DNA of 64,000 nt from Saccharina japonica (taxonomy: Eukaryota > Sar > Phaeophyceae > Laminariales > Laminariaceae): the NCBI GenBank assembly GCA_008828725.1, contig MEHQ01000660.1, positions 470,804 through 534,803 on the forward strand, in the 5' to 3' direction. The position numbers were made by a program, and so were the translations under genes. Below the pieces are notes generated by a model that worked only from the letters and a program-made list of their open reading frames with translations, was not told where the DNA came from and made no database searches. This document shows, piece after piece, positions 34,800-47,519 of the stretch. Each line of letters begins with the position of its first letter. Position 1 is the stretch's first letter.

Positions 34800-35840
34800 C
34801 GCCTAGGGTACGTCTCAGGTTCGGCCTTTGGTTAAATGATCAACCTTAGTGACAAACTTCGAGAAAACGAAAACAAAAATGCGGATACGTGGCCGGTCTA
34901 TTCGCCACGACACGCGTGCAGTTCTATTTATTTATTTTTTCCCGTCGTCTCTCCTCAAATATCACCCCGCACCGAAGCACTGAAAAAACAATAAAAAACA
35001 TAAAAAGAGTTGCAAGTCTTCCGGATCGTGTACCCAGGCACCTGTCAAGGAGCCTACTCCCCATTCGATCGATGCAATCCCGTCCTATCTACAGTTTTTT
35101 TTTTTTTTTTTTTTAATTTTTTTGCTTGGTGTAACGCCTGTTGTAGCACGACAGCGATGCTACAATCCCTCGCATCATCCATTTGTTTTGGTTTATTTTT
35201 TATTTTTGCCGTGATCGCTTTTGCCTTTGTCTCTCCGCCCCCCCGTATTTTCCTAGGACTTTCTTTGGCTGCTTAGCTACGTACGTATACATTTTGTTTT
35301 TTGTTACTTCCTCTTCTCTTTCCTGGACTCTCGTGTGAGGCACGAGGACGAAACGGAACTGAGTAGGAAGTGCCACGTATCCGTTGTATGGGTGGCGCCC
35401 AAGGGAATGGAGACAGAGGGTGGGGGGGTTCGTAGGGAAACCGCGGCGGACGAAAGCAGGAAAGAGACGGCAAACAGAGTAGGTACCAGTACCAGACCGA
35501 CTAGCTGGTAGAACCTGCCTGTACTACGGGCACAAACCTGCCTCAGCTGGCTGGAAGGTACTTTTGGTGTGCTCTGGCTGCCTGTCTTTTCCTGTCGTTC
35601 CTAGTCTTGCTTTGTTGGCACTGTGTTTTTTTCGGTTAATTTCATTTCATTTGGTTTCGTTTCATTTCATTTGGTTTCTTTTAACTAGATGTCGCATCTC
35701 ATCTGGGAGAATTTTTTTTTTCTTTTCATTTTGTCATGCTTTTGTTTGGTTGCTTGATTGTTGATTTGCTTCAGTATGTTTACTTTCTATTATTTTTCCT
35801 TTTCGCTTTTTTCATTATTTTCTCTTTTTTTCTCTTGCAT
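34800..35840. other. Low-complexity and unassigned DNA
   Basis: Includes T20 near 35094 and several T/C-rich stretches. No gene seen. Confidence 0.4.
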
Positions 35841-35841
35841 G

Positions 35842-36042
35842 CACCTGGATTGCTAGCAGGGTAGGTCTTGCCTGTCGCATATGGCATTGCATTGTCTGCT
35901 CTGCTTACTGCACTGAGTGTAGTATCTCTGTGTCGTAGTTTTGTGACCACAGAACTGGTACCTTTTTAGGATGATGAATCGGCACGGACACTGGGTGTGC
36001 TGGATGTCGACGGGTAGAAAGGAAGGTTTAATGTGAAGAACA
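35842..36042 (-). repeat. 200-bp family copy
   Basis: Full length; only a few substitutions from the copy at 40985-41153. Confidence 0.8.
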
Positions 36043-36114
36043 CACACACAGTACTACTGTACGTATCCTGGAAGGGGTTACCATCTGCGGCATTGGGCTA
36101 CTGCTGTACTATAT

Positions 36115-36466
36115 ATGTTTTTGTTGCTTTTTTGTTCCTCATACTTGTTATATTCGCCCTTCTTTTCTCTCTCCCTTTTTAGTCGTCACTCAGATCTGGG
36201 ATCGCTAAGTAGGCTCTTCTCCCCTCTCCCCACTACGGTACGTGCCTCACGTTTTTATCGAGCCAAGATTTTAGCAATTTCGCTCGTCGACTTGAGTCGG
36301 ATTCCGCCTACCCACGTCACGAAGGCGCTCTCGGCAACACATTTTTTATTTATGTTTTCCAATAGTCAAAATCTTACCGAACATCTCACCACGGTGGGGT
36401 TTGAACTCAGGTACCAATGCTCAACGCCCTTGAAGCTCATTACTAGTCTACCGGGGCGACCTACCT
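36115..36466 (-). mobile_element. tRNA-derived SINE
   Basis: On minus: box A-like TAGACTAGTAATGAG (about 36440-36454), box B-like GAGTTCAAACCCC (about 36399-36411), full body, and tail in the T-rich stretch on plus near 36115-36135. Confidence 0.75.
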
Positions 36467-37087
36467 CTAAACTGCCCTCACACGGGTTGCTATATGCATG
36501 GGCTACGACCTAAAAAATAACGTATGTGGACCCACTGTCAGGAACTGCTCTTCCTGGGTTCTGGGCCCACGTTTGGTCTGCGCCCTGGGCCACGTCGAAA
36601 TCGAAGACCTTTGATGTTGATGGCGTTGCTTCGAGGAGCATCTGGTCGTCTAGATTTTGGTTTTTTTCCCCAGAACTGCTTGACTAGCCTGCTTACGCGC
36701 CGTGTTCATATATACGTGAGGCCATATTTTATGGAACGTGTTTGAGAGTCGCAACATTGATACATTTCTCGTGTGTCAAAACCAGACGCACAGAATCGGC
36801 CGTCAACCTTATCATGACCGGATTAATTCAGAATGCTGTTGGGCTAAGTTCTCACTTACATTCCCAACAACGGGAGGAAGAGAGACGTTCGACATTTTCG
36901 GGCGTCATGTTTGAGTAAAGAGTACAAGGCACTGATGTTCGTGATGAAAAAGGCGTCGGATCCATACGGTCCCTTAGACAACTATGTTGCCCGTGACCCA
37001 CGGTAACTTTGCTTTTTTTTGTTGGTGTGTGTGTTGTCTCTTCACATTAAACCCGTTCATTAAACCCGTTCTTTCTACTCAACCACA

Positions 37088-37294
37088 TGCACCTGGATTG
37101 CTAGCAGGGTAGGTCTTGCCTGTGGTATATGGCATTGCGTTGTCTGCTCTGCTTACTGCACTGAGCGTAGTATCTATGGCTGTGTCGTAGTTTTGTGGCC
37201 ACAGAACTGGTACCGTTTTGGGATGAAGAATCGGCACGGACACTGGGGGTGCTGGATGTCGACGGGTAGAAAGGAATGCTTAATGTGAAGACCA
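37088..37294 (-). repeat. 200-bp family copy
   Basis: Full length; lies 19 bp from the hAT-type element at 37314. Confidence 0.8.
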
Positions 37295-37313
37295 CACACA
37301 CGTCAGTACACAC

Positions 37314-37994
37314 CAGGGTTCGAATTAGTGCTCCACCAACATGTGCGCGTAGCGCACATCGGGCATATTTGGATGTGCGCGTAGCGCACATCGAGCCGGA
37401 GGCGAGGTGCGCTCCCCGCAGGGCCCCCCGGAGGGCCTCCCGGGAGGGCCCCCCCGGAGGGCCCCCAGAGGGCCCCCGGAGGGCCGCCCGGAGCGAAACT
37501 TTGGACGTATGTGCGTAAATGATCTCAAAATGTGCGTCTCATTCGCTCGTCTTGCAAATAACACACAGACAAGCATAGCCTCTGTATTTGCGACCCTTTC
37601 AAGCCTTGTTTTATCCACGGACATACAAAACCGTCATAATTTTGAACTCAGTGCCCTCAAAAAAGAAAGCCACAAACAAATTCAGCAGGAAATTGTTGAA
37701 TAAATCACAAGAAAAAGGCCTAAAACAAATTTCGCCTGCGGCGAAAACGGACCCAAAAACAATTTCGCCTGCGGCGAAAATAGGCCCCAATTTGTTTTTC
37801 GCCTACGGCGAAGTGGCCCCGCACAGTTTTTGGCCTGCCCCGCACAATTTTTTGGCCTGCACCCAAAAACTGTGCGGGGGCCTAAAAAAGATGTGCGCAA
37901 AGCCGCACATCTACTGTTTTTTTTCGTGCGCAAAAGCTGATATTTCAGATTTTTGGTGCAATTGCGCACGTTTCACCAACTAATTCGAACCCTG
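37314..37994. mobile_element. hAT-type non-autonomous element
   Basis: 681 bp; the ends are inverted CAGGGTTCGAATTAGT. An exact 8 bp target duplication, GTACACAC, lies at 37306-37313 and 37995-38002. Both the CAGGG terminus and the 8 bp duplication are standard for hAT elements. The interior has GTGCGCGTAGCGCACAT palindromes, a GGGCCCCC-type GC-rich block and CGCCTGCGGCGAAA repeats. No transposase. Confidence 0.9.
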
Positions 37995-38235
37995 GTACAC
38001 ACAGTGCCTGTCCTGATTCCCAATCCTAGAGAGATACAAATCCTGTGGTCACAGACTGTGAAACAGAGGAAAATCAAAACAAACTAAACCGCAAATTAAT
38101 GGGTAAAGCGAGTGAGATGCTTAACGTACTGGGTACGAGAACACAGCGACACCAGCCGAACCAAAAAAAAGGAACAAAACGACAAATAAAGAAACGAATT
38201 CTTCAATGAAATATAATACAAATGACGCAAATGAC

Positions 38236-38420
38236 TTGTCCATCCCATTTATGATCTTTCTCCTTCCTACTGTAGTCGTAACTCAGATCCGGGGGTTCCT
38301 ACTGTAGTCGTAACTCAGATCCGGGGTCACAAAGTAGGCTCTTCTCCCTCCTTCCCCACTACGGTTCTTGCCTTGCATGTTTATCGCGAGATTATTTCAG
38401 CACTTTCTTCCGTCGTCAAC
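38236..38420 (-). mobile_element. SINE fragment with a 33-bp internal duplication
   Basis: The 3' half of the SINE body, with TCCTACTGTAGTCGTAACTC repeated in tandem. The head is missing. Confidence 0.7.
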
Positions 38421-38847
38421 TTTCCTCAGCCGGGTCGCTCGGGGTTAGCGCTCGACCGGTCGTCGAGCAAATCAGCGTAGAAATTCGTCCGAGGGGGTGT
38501 GGTAAACAGTGTCATATACGGTACAGCTTATCTCCGTGTTTTTAACACTCTAATCACTTCCCTTCTTCCCCTCGCTGCCTCGGCAAAGTTTTTGCTTTGG
38601 CATGGCCCATAGCGAGGGGGGGGGGCTTTCTAGCGAGCAAGGCTAGGCTCACCCTCAAGCGGACCGATACCTTCTTGCTGCTGCGCACCCGCCGCGAAGC
38701 GTGTGCAGCGGTAGAGTTGGATCGGCACTGGTGCGTCAGGCGCAAAAGTTTAGATGCACGGGCCTTTTTGGCCGTCGGTGTAGACAGCAATGTCCATCTC
38801 ACTTTTGTGCGCGGAGGCAGACGCCATCAGAAAGGTGGACGGACACT

Positions 38848-39344
38848 GTACACACCAGGGTTCGAATTAGTGCTCCACCAACATGTGCGCGTAGCGCACA
38901 TCGGGCATATTTGGATGTGCGCGTAGCGCACATCGAGCCGGAGGCGAGGTGCGCTCCCCGCAGGGCCCCCCGGAGGGCCTCCCGGGAGGGCCCCCCGGGA
39001 GGGCCCCCAGAGGGCCCCCGGAGGGCCGCCGGGAGCGAAACTTTGGACGTATGTGCGTAAATGTACTCAAAATGTGCGTCTCATTCGCTCGTCTTGCAAA
39101 TAACACACAGACAAGCATAGCCTCTGTATTTGCGACCCTTTCAAGCCTTGTTTTATCCACGGACATACAAAACCGTCATAATTTTGAACTCAGTGCCCTC
39201 AAAAAAGAAAGCCACAAACAAATTCAGCAGGAAATTGTTGAATAAATCACAAGAAAAAGGCCTAAAACAAATTTCGCCTGCGGCGAAAACGGACCCAAAA
39301 ACAATTTCGCCTGCGGCGAAAATAGGCCCCAATTTGTTTTTCGC
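38848..39344. mobile_element. Truncated second copy of the hAT-type element
   Basis: Nearly identical to 37306-37805, including the upstream GTACACAC, but it ends at TTTTTCGCC and has no right terminus. Confidence 0.85.
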
Positions 39345-39778
39345 CAATTGTCAATTGACGTGATGGCTTTGGTTGGCTGTTCTTTTTCACTGTGTGCCCG
39401 CGGACTGTCATTCCGGCAGCACTTCAGACAGCAGCTGCGTGCTCCATCTTGTCCTACGCCTACCGTGTGGTTTTTTACAGACAGCACTTCAGACAGTAGT
39501 TACGCTGTAGTCGGCAAATTCATTGGTAAAGAGTGGGAGGGGGGGGGGGGGCGATGCTGCTGTAGTCGAATGGAGATTGCGGGCGTGTAGTTCAGTTTTG
39601 GACACGCATAACATGCTGTAGGGATTTTAGGTGTACCTCTTCGGACTGGTGTATCCTTTCCCTGCTAAGTGTGCGTGTTCTTGAGGATTCTCTGATGGCT
39701 CTAGCACTTTTGCGACCACGGGCTGTGATCTTGCTAGATCAGACTATAGGGATTAGCAACTGAAACGAGTTTGATGTG

Positions 39779-39803
39779 AAGACAACAACAACAACAACAA
39801 CAA
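39779..39803 (+). repeat. (ACA)n microsatellite
   Basis: Eight uninterrupted ACA units or equivalent. Confidence 0.9.
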
Positions 39804-40131
39804 TACCAAGTTCGATATACAAGCATACATATAACGCGTAACCGGAAAATGATCAGGAGCCCCACTTGGGTCCGTTCACTTGCACATATTATACGGTGGA
39901 TCGGTGCACGTTCTTTCTAGCGTCTCGCATCCTCCAATCAAAACCCATTATTGGTGTGCTGGGCTACTGTTCACGACATCCCACTATAGAAGCACCAACT
40001 GCATGCGTTGGGCACCCGTCGACGTTGTTCGCGACTCACCAAAGTTTGGTCTGGATGATGATGCTGCGGGGTTCAGGGTCAAGCGTGTAGGCCTGGTAAA
40101 AAATAAAACTGAAGGGGAACGGTGTCTATAT

Positions 40132-40435
40132 GGATGGCTAGCAGGGTACATCGCGCCTGTCGCATCTGGCATTGCATTGTCTGCTCGGCTTTCTGCATTG
40201 CAACGTGGTAGCTCCGTGTCGTGGTTTTGTCGCTTCATACCGTATACGTACATACGTACCTCTCTGGTAATGGGATGAGAGAAGAATCGGCACGTTTTCT
40301 GGGTGTGTGCGTTCTTCACACTCAACCGTTTTTTCTACCCGACATCCAGTCAGTACATCCAGTCTCCGTGCCGATTCGCCATCATAAAGCTGGATGTCGA
40401 CTGGTAGAAAGAGCGGTTTTACGCGAACAACAGAC
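40132..40435 (-). repeat. 200-bp family, diverged compound copy
   Basis: Contains the core in one orientation, then a second inverted partial copy near 40310-40435 with CTGGATGTCGACTGGTAG. Confidence 0.6.
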
Positions 40436-40567
40436 ATATTATACATATCATACATCGTGTCGTTCGAGGGTGAAACCTAAATTATGTCTTGATTCAGTAA
40501 AAACGGCGTTGTATTTGGTGTGTGGTTTTCACCGTCCTTTCTACCCGTCGACATGTCTGTGTGTGTG

Positions 40568-40771
40568 TTCTTCACATTCAACCTTCCTTTCTACCCGTCG
40601 ACATCCAGCACACCCGGTGTCCGTGCCGATTCTTCATCCTCAAAAATTACCAGTTATGTAGTCACAAAACTACGACACAGAGACACTACGCCCAGTGCAG
40701 TAAGCAAAGAAGACAATGCAATGCCATATATATACGACAGGCAAGACCTACCCTGCTAGCAATCCAGGTGC
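40568..40771 (+). repeat. 200-bp family copy
   Basis: Full length, preceded by an extra CCTTTCTACCCGTCGACATG stub at 40533. Confidence 0.8.
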
Positions 40772-40856
40772 GTGCAAGAGAAAAAAGACAAAAAAAAAGA
40801 CAAAAAAAAGCGAAAAAAACAGCGAAAAGGAAAAAACAATAAAAAGTAAACATACT

Positions 40857-40968
40857 GGAATCCAGCACACCCAGTGTCTGTGCCGAGTCTTCATTTTAGA
40901 AAGATACCAGTTATGACACAGATATACTACGACGCTCAGTGAAGCAAGAAGACCAGACAATGCAATGC
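40857..40968 (+). repeat. 200-bp family, partial copy
   Basis: Only the middle third, beginning AATCCAGCACACCCAGTGTC. Confidence 0.65.
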
Positions 40969-40984
40969 CCATGTGTGTGTGTGT

Positions 40985-41153
40985 TCTTCACATGAAACCT
41001 TCCTTTCTACCCGTCGACATCCAGCACACCCAGTGTCCGTGCCGGTTCTTCATCCTAAAAAGGTACCAGTTCTGTGGTCACAAAACTACGACACAGAGAT
41101 ACTACACTCAGTGCAGACAAGCACGACCTACCCTGCTAGCAACCCAGCTGCGT
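40985..41153 (+). repeat. 200-bp family copy with internal deletion
   Basis: Lacks the CAGTAAGCAGAG...CCATATAC part, joining CAGTGCAGAC directly to AAGCACGACC. Confidence 0.75.
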
Positions 41154-41159
41154 GAAAGA

Positions 41160-41715
41160 GAAAATAAATAAATATGAAGCGAAACTGAAAAAATACATGA
41201 TCAACATTAATATTATGACACAGATCAACAAATATACACAAAATATAACAAAAGACAAAGAGGGAACGTGTCGTGCCTCTGCCGGAGGAGATGTGACAGC
41301 CGAAACAATATAAAAATGAAATAAGATGAAAACCACGTAGGCTTTGATGAATGTGCTATACGGGGGCTGGGTGTCGCAATGCCTTGTGTCAGCTGGGAAA
41401 TACAACTCTTTGAGGGTTTTACAGGTAGGTGGTAGGTGGTGCTCTTCACGTCAAACCGATAGTCGTATATATACGTACCCGCTTTCTACCAGTCTCCAAT
41501 CGTGTTAAACAGGTCGAACGGCTTTGATGGGATACAGTTTTCTCTTTGTTGTCTTGTTCAAAGAATCGGGCTGTTCCCAAAGGCTGCCCGTGACCTGCTC
41601 TGCTCGCTCAGAGGAAATTCGTTGAATTCCCTGAACTGCTTCTCTGAGATGCCTTCTTCCACTATGTCAACTCCTTCCGCGCCCGGGGAGACTATGATAC
41701 CTCCACTAGACTCTT
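41160..41715. other. No supported gene
   Basis: AT-rich start and short chance frames only. Confidence 0.35.
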
Positions 41716-42053
41716 CTTTTTGTTCTTTTTTTTTCCATCCCATTTATTATCTTCGCACTTCCGTCTCTCCCTCCCTAGTCGTAACTCAAATCCGGGGTCA
41801 CAAAGTAGGCTCCTCTCTCTCCTCCCCCACTACCGTTCTTGCCTTCATTTTTATCGCGCAGAGGGTTCAGCCTTCCCAACGCTCGTCGACTTTCATCGAA
41901 TTTTGCTAACTCACGCTCTAGCGCTTTCTGATAGTCAAGATATTTTTTGCGAGAAAAAGTGCCTAAAAGCATGCACTCGGCGGGGCTCGAACTCGCTTTC
42001 TTGACGCTTACAGGCTTCGTGGTTACCTGCTAGCCCACCGGGTATTCTCTGTT
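41716..42053 (-). mobile_element. tRNA-derived SINE
   Basis: On minus: box A TGGGCTAGCAGG (about 42031-42042) and box B GAGTTCGAGCCCC (about 41985-41997), full body, poly(A) tail (T run on plus at 41726-41736). Its head is closest to the copy at 54.1 kb. Confidence 0.85.
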
Positions 42054-42224
42054 CCAGATAATCCTTACCAGGTATATCTGTACTTCGTTTTTGTTTGTTG
42101 ATGTTTTTTTTTTTTTTTTACTAGCGGTACAGCCACAGTTCCTCCCGTGGCGCTAGCTTTGCGTTGCCCATAGTAGTATACATGTTCCTGGTGTGGTACA
42201 TAGTATTCGCATTGACAGTGAGCT

Positions 42225-42307
42225 TTCCATATCGAAGAAGAAGCTTGTTTCAAGCTCAAGCAACGAACCTCCGTCTTCCATTCCCTTCTATCATCGTCTC
42301 TACTCAC
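42225..42307 (+). repeat. 83-bp direct repeat, copy 1
   Basis: CTTTCCATATCGAAGAAGAA... through CATCGTCTCTACTC, identical or nearly so to 43929-44012. Confidence 0.85.
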
Positions 42308-42309
42308 TT

Positions 42310-43925
42310 CACAACTTCACACTTGACGTCGTACGACAGGACCGCTGAGCTTGGATCACCTCCACTTCTCTTCCCTATGTGAGATTTTTTTTTTCTCTTC
42401 CTCGGGTTTTTATTTCTCATGGTTGAATAGAAGAAGTCATTTTATTTGTACCTTTATTTTCTTTGCAGCTTCGTAGAAGTGGCACGTAGCCAACAAGCAC
42501 AACACGAGTGAGCGAGGCAACTTGCATTGATTTCCTTAGTGCTGTAGGCAGTGGCTTCCCCGCGCGTAGGTGGTACAGAGTCGCACTAGCGCCGATATGT
42601 ATATGTAGCCCACGTACCTGGTACGAAGTGGAGCATTTAGTAGCCTATTAGCTACTTTCGTTTTCTCTCTTACAGCTCTCGATGTCATGGTAGTAAACCG
42701 TACACTGTCTGTGAGAAGCTACCATATGATGAGACGTGTACACGTGTGGGTTAAAACCTACGAGTGTACCTAAACCGTAGCAGTAGTAGTAGTAGTAATA
42801 CCAGCGACCATTTGCTCCTCCCGTTGATTTCGAGGCGCATATGCACGCCGTCCAGACTCAGTAATGAGCGCGCTCTCTTGATGCATGCGATCGGCTAGTA
42901 CGCTTGCAAATTTTATGCCCTCTCCTACGCCCCCCTCGCGCGTCCTTAATTTTTGAGACGTACCCAGGTCAGGTTGTTCTCTGGACTTTTGTTTTTTTTT
43001 CCTAAATATAACACGTGCCGACGCGTAACGATTTTTGTGCGATAATAACACGTTGCTCCTTAGCGTAGCGTTCATGGCTTCAGGCTTGAGTACGTGTACA
43101 CAATGCCTCGTAAATTGCCTCTTAGTTTCCATTGCTCGCACAGGGTGTGCTATGCATATATACAGCAGTGCAGCAGTGCACGTACTATCAAAGTCAGTGT
43201 TTCTTATTTTTCGGCGGGAAATGGACCTGCCGTGATGCTTAGGCCTCACTACGAGGTGTGGGAGAATATATAGCCTCATTTTTGATTGTTTTGAATAGCC
43301 GCATCTTCGACCCCCCTCTCTCGGTCTTTTAGGATGAACTTTGTTATCATCCATTGACCATCGTGTGGTCTGCATATACGACTATTCAGGGTGGGCTAAT
43401 GTGATGTGGTGTCCTTACGGCTATAGATGGTTGATAGAATATCATACAGGTGAAGAGCCTAGTGGCGCTAAGATTGTTCTCGTATACAGAAGTTTCCTTG
43501 GGTACATCAGATAGGCCGTAGCACAGAGGCTTTATAAGTCCATAGGAGGGTTCTAAGCACTAGAAGCTTCCTAAGGACGAGATATCTCGTAGGATTAGCG
43601 CTTAGAATAACATGGGAACGATATTACCCCTTGGATAGGATATGGTATTATCCGTTGGACAGAACAGATGTTTCTTCAGAATGGCTAAACACCACAGGAA
43701 AGTTCCAGTGGCTGCTGTAGCTATCCGATTAACGGGTTGTTGGCAAGGATGTACTGTAATCTCCCGTTAAGCCGATCGAGTAAAAGAGTCTGCTCTCAGG
43801 CAGACCCCCCCCCCCCCAGCCAGGTCACTTCTCTTTCAGCCCCCTCGTCTTCTCATTCTCCCCTTGGTCATCCAGGCTTTTGCCTCTCACCTAGTCTACA
43901 GTCTACAGAGGTTAATAATAACAAG
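42310..43925. other. No supported gene between the 83-bp repeats
   Basis: A 201-codon frame on minus (42770-43375) has no recognisable domain and irregular composition. A (GTA)n run at about 42781-42801 and C13 at 43806 are present. Confidence 0.35.
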
Positions 43926-43928
43926 AGG

Positions 43929-44012
43929 TCTTTCCATATCGAAGAAGAAGCTTGTTTCAAGCTCAAGCAACGAACCTCCGTCTTCCATTCCCTTCTATCA
44001 TCGTCTCTACTC
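43929..44012 (+). repeat. 83-bp direct repeat, copy 2
   Basis: Lies 1.7 kb from copy 1. Flanks differ, but both are followed within a few bases by CACTTCACA. Confidence 0.85.
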
Positions 44013-44059
44013 GGTCATCACTTCACAGAGCTGTGATATACCACTCTGAATTGAAACTT

Positions 44060-44756
44060 TAGAACCATGCGGGGCGGTATCGACCCGGAGAATGTCCGTT
44101 TTTGGTGGAGGTGTACATGTGTATAAAAGGATATATGTAGGATTCGGAGATATGACCTTATCATCACCGGGTACAGCGGAACATCGACCATGAGCGCCAA
44201 CCAAAAATAAATCAACCCCCGTAGGATTGTGGTTTCCACACCTTTCAGGGCAACATTGACCCGGGGGGTGTCTGTTTTCGTCCTAGGGTTGTTGGAGTTG
44301 CTCCTAAGAGCCAGCCAAGCGTAAATCAGCCCGTGACATTGGGGTTTCCACACCTTGTGGGGCGATATCGACCTGGGGGGTGTCCGCTTGCGTCCCGGGT
44401 CGTTGGAGTTGTCGATTTATGTAAGCATTTATGAACAGGGGGTAGGACCTAAGATCCCCGGGTGCGACAGGACTTCGACATTGCCCCGAGGGGCAACTCG
44501 CGCCGTACGCTGGCTCTACAAGGGCCAGGCAACCCTAAATTAGCGCGTGGGGTTGGGTTTTCCACACGTTGTGGGGCGGTAACGACCCGGGGGGTGTCCG
44601 TTTGCGCCCCCTGGTTGTTGGAGTTGCAGACGTATGAAATAATGTATGATCCCGGGATGGGACGTTATCATCCCAGGGTGCGACGGGACTTCCACGTTCC
44701 ACGTTGCCCCGAGGGGCAACTCGAGCCGCACGCTGGCTCGATGAGGGCCAAGGAAA
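44060..44756. repeat. Related satellite, left block
   Basis: About 3.5 units of the same superfamily (TTTCCACACC..GGGGCGGTATCGACC..TCCCCGGGTGCG), diverged from the 6-kb array and carrying an extra GCCCCGAGGGGCAACTCG segment. It ends at the retroelement repeat A1. Confidence 0.8.
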
Positions 44757-45025
44757 TGTAGGTTTCCGCAGGAAACTGACGTTTGTGTGGCGGTTCGAAT
44801 TCGAAGTAACGGAATAGTATTTGGTAATAGGCCGACGAGCGAGCACGTCCCACGCGCTCAGTCTCTACTCGGCCCAGGGCCGAGAAGGCATCGAGTTTGA
44901 CGGTACATTCATAGGAGTTGGGGATTGAGAGTGCTGACTCTTCAGTCGTAACTGGTATGAGTACTGACGTAGCGAAACTGTTCCTGCGTGGTGGAAGATA
45001 GCGAGACAACGCGATTGATCGACTT
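44757..45025 (+). repeat. Split direct repeat A1
   Basis: 269 bp from TGTAGGTTTCCGCAGG to GATTGATCGACTT, about 90% like A2 by eye. Confidence 0.9.
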
Positions 45026-45054
45026 GATCGACTAGGTCTCGCTTTAGTTGGATC

Positions 45055-45551
45055 ATGACCGACAACGCTGGTGCGGCCGCGGATCACATCGACGTTGGCG
45101 GCCTCTCACCCGCCTCGAGCGGGGCAGCTGTCGCACTCGCCTCCGTCGGGGCCTTGAGCGACGTCGACGCTGGGACTCTGGCCGGACACAACGCGGGCCG
45201 CGAGGATCTCGAGGCAGCCCCCCCGCACGCGGTTACGCCACCGTCATGCAGCAGCTACAGATTATCGTCGCGGGACTTGGCGAGCTCGGGGCACGCCTCT
45301 CTCACGTCGAGGAAAACCAGATTCAACAGCAATAGCAGCAGCAGCACTAGCAGCAGCAGCAACCGCAGCAGCAGCAGAATCAGCAGCAGCAGCAGCAACA
45401 GCAACAGCAACAACAGCGGTAGCAGCAGCAGCAAGTGCTACAGCCACACGCCGGCTCTCGCACCGCCCTCCCAGGACACGTGCCGGCCGGAGCGAGGCAG
45501 CTGCACCAACCACAGCAACAGCAACAGCTACAGCTACAGCTACAGCAACAG

Positions 45552-45603
<52 letters not shown>

Positions 45604-45608
45604 CGCAA

Positions 45609-45640
<32 letters not shown>

Positions 45641-46476
45641 TCAACAGCAGCAGCAGCAGCAGCCACAGCAGCTGCCGTCAAAACCGCAGCATCAACAGCA
45701 GCAGCTGCAACTGCCGCAACCGCAGCAGCCACACGCCGGCCTCCACCATGCTCAACCAAGTCCCCAGCGCGTTGGAGACGTGCTGGCCGGAGGTCTGCCG
45801 TTGCTGGGAGGGTTGGGGGCAGCAGGCGCCCTGTTCCCCCTACCAAGCCAAGCGTCTCGCGAGTTGGCCGCCGTCAGTGCGGCCCTAAACACCAACGCCA
45901 AATGCGACGGCGGACCTGTGGCGGTCCTGCGAGGGCCAACGGTTCTACATGGCGTGAGGATGTTTTTACGCGCCGGAGGAAATGACCACCGGCCTCTTGA
46001 TGATTATCCCGAAGAAGGTCGCCGGCGTGTCGGACGGTGTGACGCGGCAGCTCCATTTCCTCTCGGGTTTCGCGGTGCAAGACTCTCACCAACCTGCCCC
46101 AGCCGAGGTACCATTGAAGCCCACTCCTGCTGACAATAATCTCAGCACGTTAATCGCTACGTTGCTGACAGTAATCGAGCACGGCACAAGCGACGCCCCG
46201 GTTATGTGCAAGCATACCTTCAGTGAACTCCGGAAACACCTGGGTCACGTCGAATGCAAGCTGTGGGCGTACCTGCAGTTCCACCGACAGACCCTTGAAA
46301 ATTTCGAACCGCAAGCCCGTGGCACGCTCATCGACGCCGGACTCGACGAAGTCATGAACCAGCTGGCAGTCGAATCGGTGGAGGTGTGGCGGCGGCACCC
46401 GCTCTTGCCCCCCCCGCCGGGCGGCGGGCCCATATTGAAGCCACCCGCTTTCGTGCAGCTCCTCATGCTCGCTTAG
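45055..46476 (+). pseudogene. Gag-like ORF1 of the retroelement, frameshifted
   Basis: The start MTDNAGAAADHIDVGG at 45055 gives an Ala/Gly-rich N-terminus. The frame then moves to one carrying LQIIVAGLGELGARLSHVEE (about 45254-45313, coiled-coil-like), to a polyglutamine stretch from a CAG array (about 45320-45730), and finally to a helical C-terminal part (SELRKHLGHVECKLWAYLQF) ending at 46476. At least two frame changes separate these blocks, so no intact protein is encoded. Assignment to gag rests on position and on the resemblance of the order (coiled coil, low complexity, C-terminal helical region). Confidence 0.5.
45329..45733 (+). repeat. CAG/CAA tract
   Basis: Long impure CAG array reading as Gln, Ser or Ala depending on frame, which explains the overlapping long open frames on both strands here. 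Confidence 0.9.
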
Positions 46477-47519
46477 GAAGGCAGCACGAACAGACTCGTG
46501 ATGCGCTCCAGTCTGTGGACTCGCGCGTCCGCAAACGGAACCGGCACGGGCTATGGCAAGCGCAAAGCAGCCCCCGGCACGAACACGAAGTAGGGAACAG
46601 GTGCAAACCGCGGGGCAGGCAGTGGAGAGGGGGGCTGAGCCATCAATGCACGGTTCACCTCATTAGGCAACCCCCCTCCCTCCGCATGCGGCTACACTTA
46701 GAGCGGCGAGCCCTCCCCGAGGTGAGGTTGCCGATTTACTCATGACCAGGCCTCCCCTGCGCTTCGCGCCAAAGCAACGGCCACGGGGGGGAACAACCCC
46801 CCCCCGTGACCCCCCCCCCACTCGTCCCAGCAACGACAGAAGCCCGGCACCGGGGGAAGCGGGGTGGCTGACGGGGGCGGGGGTCGCCCGTCGAGCGTCG
46901 CGCGGTACAGCAGGAGCTAAGCGGGGGAGGGGGGCGCCACACGCCCCTCCCGGGCGCCGGGGCGAGCAAGGGCGTGGATTCCAGCAACTGACAGTACAGG
47001 CTCTGACGTCAGGCAGAGCCGAACACGGCAGCGGGGGGCGTCTGGCGGAGCGAGCGAGGTCTTGGCGGACGCCTCGAGGTCCGGGGGACTTCACCGCGCT
47101 CCCACACCCGGATCGGTTTCGCCGGCCCTGTTTCACGGTAAGTGCCGGCCTAGCACTGACTTAAATTTGGGTATACGAATGATACACCGCAGGGTGTGGA
47201 TTGTGTGTTTTGGATTAGGTCGGACGTGTTGACAGCAGAACAGCCCGGTAGCACGAGCGCCGGGCTGGTTTGGGCGATCTACGTCCGGAAGACTGACTTC
47301 CGACGTCCCGAAAACTCTTTCAAACAGGCAGCGGCTAGAGTGTGCGGGGCCTGCACCCCTCTCCCCTTTGTTTCGGCGATCGTCGCCTGTAACGATTGCC
47401 GGGGACAATTGTTTCACTTATTGTAATCCGCAGTATTTTTGAGCGCGAGGGCTCAGTACCCATAGTTACGCGCGTCGTACACACGGACACGCCGGACACT
47501 CACCCAGTTGCATGACCCG

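Noticed and set aside
42770-43375. 201-codon minus frame
   Set aside because: No domain, irregular composition and no splice or expression clues; probably chance.
45262-45846. 194-codon Ala/Val-rich frame on minus over the CAG array
   Set aside because: It is a low-complexity shadow of the CAG repeat.
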